A DNA stretch of 64,000 bases from Nocardioides daejeonensis. GTDB taxonomy: Bacteria > Actinomycetota > Actinomycetes > Propionibacteriales > Nocardioidaceae. Shown here piece by piece: positions 15,860 through 23,572 of this stretch (its first letter is position 1; each line of letters starts with the position of its first letter). The notes beneath the pieces are model-generated. The model worked only from the letters and a program-made list of their open reading frames with translations. It was not told the origin of the DNA and did not search any database. The DNA is taken from positions 310,001-374,000 of the forward strand of contig NZ_QHKZ01000002.1 of NCBI RefSeq assembly GCF_003194585.1. Direction: 5' to 3'. The position numbers and the translations under genes are program-made.

Positions 15860-16887
15860 CAGAACCGCCGGTGGTCGGAGACGAGCACCTGCTGGAGGGC
15901 GTCGAACTCCTCGACGCACCGACCGGCTCCCAACGCGACCGACGACAGCGGGTCGTCGGCGATGTGCACCGGCATGCCGGTCTCGTGCCGGATCCGCTCG
16001 TCGAGGCCGCGCAGCAGTGCGCCGCCACCGGTGAGCACGATGCCGCGGTCCATGATGTCGCCGGCGAGCTCCGGCGGCGTCTGGTCGAGCGTGTGCCGCA
16101 CCGCGTCGACGATGTTGTGCAGCGGCTCCTCCAACGCTTGGCGCACCTCGGCGCTGGAGACCATCACGGTGCGCGGCAGTCCGGAGACCATGTCGCGGCC
16201 CCGCACCTCCGCCTCGACCTCCTTGGCCAGCGGGAAGGCAGACCCGAGGGACATCTTGATCTCCTCGGCCGTGCGCTCCCCCAGCAGCAGGGAGTAGGTC
16301 TTCTTCATCCACGCGATGACGGCCTGGTCGAGGTCGTCGCCTGCGGTGCGGATCGACAGCGAGGTGACGATGCCGCCGAGCGAGATCACCGCGACCTCGG
16401 TCGTGCCGCCGCCGACGTCGACGACCATGTTGCCGGTGGCCTCGTGCACGGGCAGGCCGGCCCCGATCGCGGCCGCCATCGGCTCCTCGACGATGTAGAC
16501 GCGGCGGGCGCCGGCCTGGTAGCCGGCCTCCTTCACCGCACGCTGCTCGACCGGTGTGATCCCGCTGGGCACGCAGACCACCAGCCGCGGCTTGGCCAGG
16601 TAGCGACGTCGGTGCACCTGCCGGATGAAGTGACGCAGCATCTGCTCACAGCCGTCGAAGTCGGCGATCACCCCGTCCTTGAGCGGCCGCAGCGCGGTGA
16701 TGTTGTCGGGGGTGCGCCCGATCATCCGCTTCGCCTCGTGACCGACGGCCAGCACCTCGCCGGTGCCGGCGTTCATGGCGACGACCGAGGGTTCGTCGAG
16801 CAGCACTCCGCGGCCTCGGACGTAGACCAGCGTGTTGGCCGTGCCGAGGTCAACGGCCATGTCGCGACCGATGAAGCTGTTCGCCAT
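15859..16887 (-). CDS. mreB: Actin-like rod shape protein MreB
   Basis: A 342-residue bacterial actin. The ATG at 16887 gives MANSFIGRDMAVDLGTANT, the phosphate-1 motif right at the N terminus as expected; codons further upstream are in frame but non-conserved. Further nucleotide motifs are VVDVGGGTTEVAV (phosphate 2) and IVLTGGGALLRGLDE (adenosine). It forms the membrane-associated filaments that direct lateral wall synthesis. First gene of the mre operon, implying rod growth by lateral insertion, unlike polar-growing mycobacteria, which lack mreB. Confidence 0.96.
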   Translation of the reverse strand: MANSFIGRDMAVDLGTANTLVYVRGRGVLLDEPSVVAMNAGTGEVLAVGHEAKRMIGRTPDNITALRPLKDGVIADFDGCEQMLRHFIRQVHRRRYLAKPRLVVCVPSGITPVEQRAVKEAGYQAGARRVYIVEEPMAAAIGAGLPVHEATGNMVVDVGGGTTEVAVISLGGIVTSLSIRTAGDDLDQAVIAWMKKTYSLLLGERTAEEIKMSLGSAFPLAKEVEAEVRGRDMVSGLPRTVMVSSAEVRQALEEPLHNIVDAVRHTLDQTPPELAGDIMDRGIVLTGGGALLRGLDERIRHETGMPVHIADDPLSSVALGAGRCVEEFDALQQVLVSDHRRF

Positions 16888-17013
16888 GGGGTGAGCCCTT
16901 GCTCGTACGTGGTGGGGGAAGTGTGCGGCACCGCGGACGGACCGCACCACCACGAGGTTAGAAGCGGCGGAGCGAGGATTCGGTAGGACACGCCCGGGGC
17001 GCCGGCCGGACTC

Positions 17014-17997
17014 CTACCAGCCGCAACGATGCTCCGGTCCGGCGAGCACTGCCGACGCGTCCAGCCGCAGGACCGCCGGCACGGTGCGCTCGTGCGGATC
17101 GAGGTAGTAGCGCGCCCCCGACTCGCTCACCGTCCAGAGATCGGGGCCGACGAACTCCAGATCCTCGGCCCCGGGGACGAAGGCGAGCCGGCGGCCGTCC
17201 GGCGCATGCAGCTCGGCACAGTGCGTGCCGCTGCTGCTGAACCAGATGCCGCCCGGGCCCCGCGCCACGCCCTGCAGCCGTTGGGGCACCCGCTGCCACC
17301 GCCGCGGCTCGGGGAGCCGGGTGACGCCGGGGGCGAGCAGCTCGTCGATGCCGAACCACGCCATTCGCGCCGGTCCGTCGATCCGGAACCGGCCCAGGCC
17401 GATCCGGCCACGGTCGATCACGAGGGTGGAGCCGACGACCGGTGGCCGGTACCACCACACACGGAGCACCGGGTCGCTGCCGTCGAAGAGCCGGTCGGGG
17501 TCCAGCAGCCAGAGTCGCTGCGACTCGACGACCCAGAGCCCGTGCTCGTCCGCCTCCATGCCACCCGCGTGCCGGCACCAGGTCGGCACATCGCTGTAGA
17601 CCGGCGCTTCCCAGCGCCGCAGCACTCCGAGGGTACGGCCGCTACGCGGGTCCAAGCCGACGATCTGGCAGGGCTGGTGGCGCGGAGCATCGCGAGAGCG
17701 CCGATAACCGCCGACCAGCACCCGGTCGCCCAACACCTCCAGGGACTGCGGGACGAACCAATCCTCGAGCGCGTCCACCCACCAGGCGGCGCAGACGGCC
17801 GGCGCGACGGCGTACTCCTCCAGCGCCTGGGGCCCGTACGTCGGCGCCCGCCCGCCGACATCGTCGGCGACCACTCCGTGGCACCGCTCCGAGGTCACGC
17901 CGGGCTGGCCGGCCTTCTCTGCCGGAGAGCACGCGGTCACCAGCAGGGTCCCGGCGGTCAGGACCGCCAGGACCGGCCGCAGTGCGGCTCGGGTCAG
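17014..17997 (-). CDS. Predicted lipoprotein with beta-propeller-like sequence; start uncertain (possible CTG)
   Basis: No family was recognised. From the first ordinary start (GTG at 17940) the protein would begin with MTACS, leaving a lipobox with no signal peptide. Extending upstream in frame gives LTRAALRPVLAVLTAGTLLVTAC, a convincing lipoprotein signal, but no ATG, GTG or TTG occurs before a stop near 18024. A CTG at 17997 would overlap the ndk stop as CTGA, mirroring the usual ATGA/GTGA couplings of this genome, and is used for these coordinates (327 codons). The mature part is rich in Trp and Gly and has repeated G-L-W-V-V/LWLLDPDRL-type strands, suggesting a propeller-like secreted protein. 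A substitution or sequencing error at the start codon is an alternative. Confidence 0.6.
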   Translation of the reverse strand: MTRAALRPVLAVLTAGTLLVTACSPAEKAGQPGVTSERCHGVVADDVGGRAPTYGPQALEEYAVAPAVCAAWWVDALEDWFVPQSLEVLGDRVLVGGYRRSRDAPRHQPCQIVGLDPRSGRTLGVLRRWEAPVYSDVPTWCRHAGGMEADEHGLWVVESQRLWLLDPDRLFDGSDPVLRVWWYRPPVVGSTLVIDRGRIGLGRFRIDGPARMAWFGIDELLAPGVTRLPEPRRWQRVPQRLQGVARGPGGIWFSSSGTHCAELHAPDGRRLAFVPGAEDLEFVGPDLWTVSESGARYYLDPHERTVPAVLRLDASAVLAGPEHRCGW

Positions 17998-18401
17998 AGA
18001 GCGCCGAACCAGAGGGAGATCTCACGCTCGGCCGACTCGGGCGAATCCGAGCCGTGCACCAGGTTCTCGCGGTTGGAGAGCGAGAAGTCGCCTCGGATCG
18101 TGCCGGGCGCTGCCTTGCGGCCGTCGGTCGCGCCGTTGAGCGCGCGGACCACCTCGATCGCCTCGTCGCCCTCGAGCACCAGCACGACGAGCGGGCCCGA
18201 GGTAACGAACGCACGCAGCGGCGGGTAGAAGTCCCGCTCCACGTGCTCGGCATAGTGCTCGTCGGCCTTGGCGGCGTCGATGGTGCGCTGCTCCATCGCG
18301 ACGATGGAGAGCCCCTTCGCCTCATACCGGGCCAGGAGGGTGCCGACCAGGCCCCGGCGTACGGCGTCGGGCTTGAGGATCACAAGGGTGCGCTGCGTCA
18401 T
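17994..18401 (-). CDS. ndk: Nucleoside diphosphate kinase
   Basis: A 135-residue enzyme balancing NTP pools by ping-pong phosphate transfer. The family N terminus (TLVILKPDAVRRGLVG) and the catalytic histidine H116 in NLVHGSDS are present; the length is standard. It is a member of the conserved rne-ndk-DUF4233-folC backbone known from mycobacteria, here separated from rne by 16 kb of other genes and from DUF4233 by the WXG-type operon. Confidence 0.97.
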   Translation of the reverse strand: MTQRTLVILKPDAVRRGLVGTLLARYEAKGLSIVAMEQRTIDAAKADEHYAEHVERDFYPPLRAFVTSGPLVVLVLEGDEAIEVVRALNGATDGRKAAPGTIRGDFSLSNRENLVHGSDSPESAEREISLWFGAL

Positions 18402-18518
18402 GGCAGCAGCGTATCGACCTGCCCGCGCGCACCGGCGGACGGTGCACGATCCGGCGTCCGGCGCCAGGGGCGGAGGCTTCCCACGTGCCTGTCGCGGCTG
18501 ACCCAGCGCCAGGAGCCG

Positions 18519-19103
18519 TCAGCGAGTCAGCCGAACGTCCGGCTCCCCCTCCTTGCGCTGCTCCCACTCCTCGCGCTGGCTCCGGGGGACGTCGACACAG
18601 GGCCCCTGGAAGCCGATCAGCAGGAACTCCTGGTCGGCGTACGCGGTCACGCTCACCTGAACCCCACCCTCCTCGGCCGAGCGGGTCAGCGGTCCGCTCC
18701 GCGTGCCCCCCTGCCCCGGAGCCGACGACTCCGGAGCCGGCTGCTCGACCTGCAACCCGGCCTCCCGCCAGGAGGCGACGACCGCATCGAGGCCCGCCGC
18801 ACCGGGTGTCGTGGCGTCGATCCGTCCGCGGACGCCGTAGCGGAAGTTGCGGTGGCCCTGAGGGAAGACGCTGTCGCACCCCGACCACTGACCGGTCAGG
18901 AACGTGACCGTCCCGCCGACGGCAGCGGCCATCGACGGTGCCAGGTCGGCCGCGACGCGGCGTACGTCGGTGCGCTGGTGCTCCAGGGTCCGCCGGGCAT
19001 CGTCCATGCCGTCCTCCTCGCCGGTCTCCGTACCGCAGGCGGCGAGAAGCACCGCCCACAGCGTCAGTATCGCGACCAGGGCACGGTGGCGCATCCGGAT
19101 CAC
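18519..19103 (-). CDS. Small lipoprotein, last gene of WXG/hydrolase operon
   Basis: A 194-residue protein with a lipoprotein signal (RALVAILTLWAVLLAACG, Cys about 23). The GTG start overlaps the hydrolase stop by 4 bp; an ATG three codons later is an alternative. No known domain was recognised. The mature part has conserved-looking SGCDSVFPQGHRNFRYGVRG and a VSVTAYADQEFLLIGFQGPC strand pair with Cys residues that could form a disulfide. Its position directly after a candidate secreted hydrolase suggests a partner or immunity role, by analogy with type VII lipase systems; this is inference only. Confidence 0.75.
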   Translation of the reverse strand: MIRMRHRALVAILTLWAVLLAACGTETGEEDGMDDARRTLEHQRTDVRRVAADLAPSMAAAVGGTVTFLTGQWSGCDSVFPQGHRNFRYGVRGRIDATTPGAAGLDAVVASWREAGLQVEQPAPESSAPGQGGTRSGPLTRSAEEGGVQVSVTAYADQEFLLIGFQGPCVDVPRSQREEWEQRKEGEPDVRLTR

Positions 19104-20869
19104 GGCTCCGTCTTCGGTGCCGTCGGATAGCGCCAGACCTCCGGGTCCCGCGGACTGTCGTACCAGGGGTCGTACTTGTGCTCGGCGCGCGTGACGTCGT
19201 CGTAGTGCCCGTTGATGATCTCGGCGATGTTGTGCAACGACTCGGTGTTGGGGTCGAAGTACTTGGAGTGGTCGTCGAACGGGTCGAGCGACGTGCCGCG
19301 ATCCGTTGCCTCCGCCTGGAACCGAATGGCGCCGAAGTCGTCCTCGGCTGGGTCGCGCCCCAGCCCGAGCTCGATGTTGCCCTTGTTGATCCAGCCCTTG
19401 TCCCCCAGCCCGCCGACCGGATCCAGGCTGTTCGTGCCGACCCAGACGTGGTCGGATCCGACCCCGAGATCCGTCGCGTGCTCGGCGGCATCGCCCGGGC
19501 CGGGACTGCCGACCAGCACGATGTCGTCGACGTCGAGGCCGTGGTCGGTGGCGGCGTGACCGGTCGTGGTCGAGCCGTAGCTGTGCCCGACAGCGGTCAG
19601 GTGAGGCTGATCGCCCTCACGGATCGCCCGGATGCCATCGACCGTGTCAGCCAGGCGCTCGCCCCCGCGTTCGGCCATGTCCTCCTTCACGACCCCGGCG
19701 AAGTCCCAGCCGCCCTGGCCGTCACCTTCCCACGGGACGCTGTCTGGTGCGTCGTAGCCCATCCAGGCGAGGGTGGCGTTGGTCTGGCTCGGGTCGTCGT
19801 AGCGGGCTGCCGTGTAGATATCGGCGGCGTTGGTGGCTTGTCCCGGGATGCTGCCACCGTCGTTGGTCAGCCCCGGCACGACCACCGAGACGTTGTCAGC
19901 GGTGTCGATGTCACCGGCAGCGATCGCCACTCGGCCATCGCCATCGAAGGCGAGTGGGTCGTAGATGTACAGCTGAGCCAGGATCGGCTCACCGGTGACC
20001 GGATCGACCTGCTCGCGGATGTTCTCCAGCCCCTTCTCTGCGGCCTCGGCGTTGACCAGGTGCTCCTTCTCCGAGTCGGTGAGCACACCCCGCTCCTCCA
20101 ACAGGCGAAGCGCCGCGAGATCCCGGTTCAGCGCAACGGTGTTGGCAGCGTCGCGATCGGCGGCCGGGATGCCGTCGAGGTTGCCGATCGAGCCCGGCGA
20201 GGCGGCGATGATCGCCTGGCGCTGCTCCTCGGTGAGTCCCTCCCACCACGCGTTGACCGCCGACGGCGACGCATCTGGCCCCGGCTTGGAGGCGAGTGCG
20301 CCGTCGGCGGGGTCGGGGACCCCCTCGTATCGCTTCATCACCTGGTCCCGCGTCTGCATCTCGCCGAAGGCCGCCACCATCGCGCTCTCCTCCTCGGAGA
20401 CGTCGGTGACGAAGTCGGAGGCGTCGGTGTTGAACTCGACCGACCGCGTGTTCAGGGTGTCGCACTTGCCCTGGATCTCGGCGACTTGGTCCTCGGTCGC
20501 CGTGGCAGCAAGTCCCTTGACCTCGGCGATCGCGATGCTGAGCTGCAGCCTCCGCTCCTTGAGGTCGGAGTAGGTGGTCTCGTAGGTGGTCATCCGGGTC
20601 GCGTGCAGCGACACACGCTGCGAGACGCCGCGCAGCGCCAGCGACATCGCATCGGCCCGAGTGCCGAGAGCGGTGATGCCGGTGCGGTACTGGTCCGCGT
20701 CGGAGCCGATCCAGGTGGGCACGCGCGCACTGCCGGCCACGAAGGTGCCGAGGTCGTCCACCTGGGCGGAGGCGGCGAGCAGATCCGCGGCGAACCCCTC
20801 GATGAGAGCCGGGTCGCAGTCGAATTCAGGCAGCTTCACCGGCTCCGTGGGCAACCTGATCTCGGTCAT
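19100..20869 (-). CDS. Alpha/beta hydrolase (DUF1023, PF06259) with helical N-terminal region
   Basis: A 589-residue protein, ATG at 20869 overlapping the WXG-like gene stop. Residues 1 to about 190 are helical with heptad-like patterns (ESAMVAAFGEMQTRDQVMKR). Residues about 200-300 include WWEGLTEEQRQAIIAASPGSIGNLDGIPA, the hallmark of the DUF1023 hydrolases. The hydrolase core follows, with nucleophile S430 in GHSYGS and VLVGSPGPG. There is no N-terminal signal peptide. A helical head plus a co-encoded WXG100-like partner is a layout seen in proteins exported by type VII-type systems. The substrate is unknown; lipid ester hydrolysis is a reasonable guess. Confidence 0.85.
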   Translation of the reverse strand: MTEIRLPTEPVKLPEFDCDPALIEGFAADLLAASAQVDDLGTFVAGSARVPTWIGSDADQYRTGITALGTRADAMSLALRGVSQRVSLHATRMTTYETTYSDLKERRLQLSIAIAEVKGLAATATEDQVAEIQGKCDTLNTRSVEFNTDASDFVTDVSEEESAMVAAFGEMQTRDQVMKRYEGVPDPADGALASKPGPDASPSAVNAWWEGLTEEQRQAIIAASPGSIGNLDGIPAADRDAANTVALNRDLAALRLLEERGVLTDSEKEHLVNAEAAEKGLENIREQVDPVTGEPILAQLYIYDPLAFDGDGRVAIAAGDIDTADNVSVVVPGLTNDGGSIPGQATNAADIYTAARYDDPSQTNATLAWMGYDAPDSVPWEGDGQGGWDFAGVVKEDMAERGGERLADTVDGIRAIREGDQPHLTAVGHSYGSTTTGHAATDHGLDVDDIVLVGSPGPGDAAEHATDLGVGSDHVWVGTNSLDPVGGLGDKGWINKGNIELGLGRDPAEDDFGAIRFQAEATDRGTSLDPFDDHSKYFDPNTESLHNIAEIINGHYDDVTRAEHKYDPWYDSPRDPEVWRYPTAPKTEP

Positions 20870-21168
20870 CGGATCTCCTGAACGTAGGGATCGATGAGGC
20901 TGCGTTGCTGGACGTCGGCCGACTGGTCGGTGTTCAGCCAGTCGGTCATCGTCTCGCGGAGACCATCGGCCTGCGACTCGGCATCCGTCGCCAGCGTGGT
21001 GAGGTGGCCGTGCCAAGCGGTGCGGAACGTCTTCGCCGCCGTACGCACCGTCGGGGTGAAGCCGCCGGTTCCGCTGTCGGAGACCTGGCCGGCGGCGGCG
21101 GTGAGATCCAGATTCTGATCGTCCCAGTCCCGGGAGCGCTGGCCGACCTCCGGAGGAATGACCGCCAT
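20866..21168 (-). CDS. WXG100-like small helical protein
   Basis: A 100-residue protein with a W-x-G motif at 52-54 (AWHGH) between two predicted helices: the first about 10-50, the second about 55-92 (LATDAESQADGLRETMTDWL). Length and motif placement match WXG100/Esx proteins. It is overlapped by the preceding gene by one base and overlaps the hydrolase by four. It is probably a secretion partner of the hydrolase. No EccC-type ATPase or other type VII component lies in the window. Confidence 0.7.
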   Translation of the reverse strand: MAVIPPEVGQRSRDWDDQNLDLTAAAGQVSDSGTGGFTPTVRTAAKTFRTAWHGHLTTLATDAESQADGLRETMTDWLNTDQSADVQQRSLIDPYVQEIR

Positions 21169-21662
21169 CAGCGCTCTCCGATCAGCTCGTCGGCGGCATC
21201 CCCGACATCGAGAGCACCGCCCGTCAAGGTGACCACCAGCACCTCGTGCGCCTCACCCCACGAGATCCGACAGCCCTGCAGCCCGCGTACGGCGTCGAGC
21301 ACCGCCACGGGCCCCGCCGTGCGCCGGATCCGCCACGGCGACGTCGCTCCGGCCAAGAGCAGGTCGAGGGCGTCGAGTACCCTCGGACCGTCGGCCACCC
21401 GGGCGGAGCCACGGCCCACGCTCTCGACCACGCCGGGGCGCACTCCGCGACGAAGCTCGACCGGCACCACCAGCCCCGGCACTGCCGCGGTCAACGCCTC
21501 GGCGACCTCGACCAGCCCGGCACGCGTCGCGAGCACGTCGTCGACGCTCCCCGACGGCACGCCGCGCTCGGGCGGCAGCACGACCACGTCGACGTCGGGG
21601 TGCCGCCGTCGAAACGCCTCCCAGAACGGGTCGCCCGTGGACCCAGCGCGTCGGAATTCCAT
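21168..21662 (-). CDS. Uncharacterised protein, first gene of WXG/hydrolase operon
   Basis: A 164-residue protein if the ATG at 21662 is used (GGGAG lies upstream); a TTG at 21695 would add 11 residues. No family was recognised. It is mixed alpha/beta with DVVVLPPERGVPSGSVDDVLATRA near the N terminus and RVLDALDLLLAGATSPWRI in the middle. It could be a small cytosolic adaptor, such as an EspG-like chaperone of Esx substrates, but nothing in the sequence proves that. Its stop shares a base with the WXG-like start. Confidence 0.65.
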   Translation of the reverse strand: MEFRRAGSTGDPFWEAFRRRHPDVDVVVLPPERGVPSGSVDDVLATRAGLVEVAEALTAAVPGLVVPVELRRGVRPGVVESVGRGSARVADGPRVLDALDLLLAGATSPWRIRRTAGPVAVLDAVRGLQGCRISWGEAHEVLVVTLTGGALDVGDAADELIGER

Positions 21663-21728
21663 GTCCGACTCATCTCCCGCGGGCGTCGCCGCCAAACCGG
21701 CGCACCAAGACGGTCCGGTGTGGAGGGG

Positions 21729-22124
21729 CTACTCCTGCTCCGCCGCCCAGGCGTGCCAGGCCGCAGCCCGTTCCGTCTCGATCTTGCGACCGAGCAGATA
21801 GGCGGTCGCCCACAGGAGCGCGAAGAGGCCGCCGATGAAGAACATGATGGGCACCAGGAAGCCGAGGCAGACCGCACCGACCTGGAGCGCAGAACCGACG
21901 TGATAGGCCCACTCCGCCCGCAGCATCCCCGCCACGACGAAGCACCCCACCGCCAGGCCCAGGCCCAACACCAGCGCAGGCGCGACCGCCACATCGCCGA
22001 GGAAGATCATCACCGGGCTGCTCAACCCGAGCGCGATGGACTCCAGTGCGAGGACAGCGGCACACATGCCGCGCCGTGGCGACTTGCGAGCCTCGGCGGG
22101 CAGCTCCGCTGGCGCATCGTTCAC
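21729..22124 (-). CDS. DUF4233 four-helix membrane protein
   Basis: A 131-residue protein with about four membrane helices (CAAVLALESIALGLSSPVMI; APALVLGLGLAVGCFVVAG; ALQVGAVCLGFLVPIMFFIGG; LFALLWATAYLLG). It matches DUF4233, which in mycobacteria (Rv2446c) sits between ndk and folC as here. The ATG overlaps the folC stop by 4 bp. Function unknown; the constant pairing with folC suggests a link but no activity is known. Confidence 0.88.
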   Translation of the reverse strand: MNDAPAELPAEARKSPRRGMCAAVLALESIALGLSSPVMIFLGDVAVAPALVLGLGLAVGCFVVAGMLRAEWAYHVGSALQVGAVCLGFLVPIMFFIGGLFALLWATAYLLGRKIETERAAAWHAWAAEQE

Positions 22125-23497
22125 GACATCCTCCGCTTCAGCATCGTCCGTGCCTCACCGACGGTGTAGACGGAACCGGTCACGAGCACACCGCCTGAGC
22201 CCAGCGCGTCGCCGTACGCCTCGCCGGCCTCGGCCAGCGTGGCGGCACGGTCGATGGCGTCCGCCAGGTCGTCGACGACCGTCACCCTGTCCGGCCCGTA
22301 GATCTCCTCCGCCCGGCGCCCCAGCTCGGCGGCGGTCATCGAGCGCGGTGTGGAGTTGCGGGTGCAGATGAGGTGGGTCAGCTCAGGCTCGAAGGCAGCG
22401 AGGACTCCATCGACGTCCTTGTCACCCATCACGCCGATCACGCCGATCAGCGGAGAGAACGAGAACGCCTCCGCGATCGTCGCCGCGGTCGCGGCGGCGC
22501 CGTGCGGGTTGTGCGCGGCGTCGAGGACGATCGTCGGGTTGCGCCTGATCACCTCGAAGCGACCCGGCGACGTGAACTGCGCGAAGGCGTCCCGGACCAG
22601 GTCGTCGGCCAGCGGCTCACCGCCGAGAAGGGCCTCGACGGAGGCCAGGGCCACCGCTGCGTTCTGGGCCTGGTGTGCACCGTGCAGCGGGAGGAAAAGG
22701 TCGTCATAGCGAGCATGAAGACCCTGGATGCTGACCACCTGACCACCGATGCCCGCGGTCCGTGCGACCACGCCGAACTCCATACCTTCGCGAGCCACCG
22801 TCGCTCCGACCTCCACTACCCGCTCGAGCAGCACGGCGGCGACCTCCGGGCTCTGCTCGGCGAGCACGACACGGGAGCCGGGCTTGATGATGCCCGCCTT
22901 CTCGCGCGCGATCAGGCGGAGGTCGTCACCCAGGTACTGGGCGTGGTCCATCGCCACCGGCAGCACCACGGCGACGTCGCCGTCCGCGACGTTGGTGGCG
23001 TCCCAGCCACCGCCCATGCCGACCTCGACGACGGCGACGTCCACCGGCGCGTCGGCGAAGGCCGCGAACGCCATGCCCACGACCGTCTCGAAGAAGGAGA
23101 GCGGGTGAGGCTGCTCGGCATCGACCAGCCAGGTGTACGGCGCCACGTCGTTGAAGGCGCGCACGAAGGCCTCGTCGTCGACCGGCTCACCGTCGATGCT
23201 GATCCGCTCGGTCATCCGCTCCACGTGCGGGCTGGTGAACCGGCCGGTGCGCAGGTCGAGGGCACGCAGCAGCGTGTCGATCATGCGTGAGGTCGAGGTC
23301 TTGCCGTTCGTCCCCGTCAGGTGCACCACCCGATAGGAGCGCTGCGGGTCACCCAGCAGCTCGACAAAGGCACGGATCCGGTCGAGCGACGGCTCCAGTC
23401 GGGTCTCCGGCCACCGGGAGAGGAGCGCGTCCTCGGCTTCGGAGAAGGTCTGCGCCGGTCGGGGCGACGGCGTACCGTCGTTCAGGTCATCGCTCAT
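22121..23497 (-). CDS. folC: Folylpolyglutamate synthase / dihydrofolate synthase
   Basis: A 458-residue Mur-ligase-type enzyme adding glutamate to (dihydro)folates or dihydropteroate. P-loop GTNGKTST at 61-68, the TSPHVERMTERI segment, VEVGMGGGWDATN, and the central LDAAHNPHGA motif are all present. Length is normal. Translationally coupled to DUF4233 downstream and divergent from valS. Confidence 0.96.
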   Translation of the reverse strand: MSDDLNDGTPSPRPAQTFSEAEDALLSRWPETRLEPSLDRIRAFVELLGDPQRSYRVVHLTGTNGKTSTSRMIDTLLRALDLRTGRFTSPHVERMTERISIDGEPVDDEAFVRAFNDVAPYTWLVDAEQPHPLSFFETVVGMAFAAFADAPVDVAVVEVGMGGGWDATNVADGDVAVVLPVAMDHAQYLGDDLRLIAREKAGIIKPGSRVVLAEQSPEVAAVLLERVVEVGATVAREGMEFGVVARTAGIGGQVVSIQGLHARYDDLFLPLHGAHQAQNAAVALASVEALLGGEPLADDLVRDAFAQFTSPGRFEVIRRNPTIVLDAAHNPHGAAATAATIAEAFSFSPLIGVIGVMGDKDVDGVLAAFEPELTHLICTRNSTPRSMTAAELGRRAEEIYGPDRVTVVDDLADAIDRAATLAEAGEAYGDALGSGGVLVTGSVYTVGEARTMLKRRMS

Positions 23498-23572
23498 GGC
23501 CCACCCAGTCTAGGAGTCCCACATACCCCACTGGTTTGTCGGCCCACCCCGTCCCACACGTAACATGCGACC
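23498..23572. promoter_or_regulatory. Divergent folC / valS promoter region
   Basis: A 75-bp gap between divergent genes. A TAACAT hexamer (23561-23566) close to the valS ATG could be a -10 box of a short-leader or near-leaderless transcript; no clear -35 or T-box leader is present. Assignment is tentative. Confidence 0.35.
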
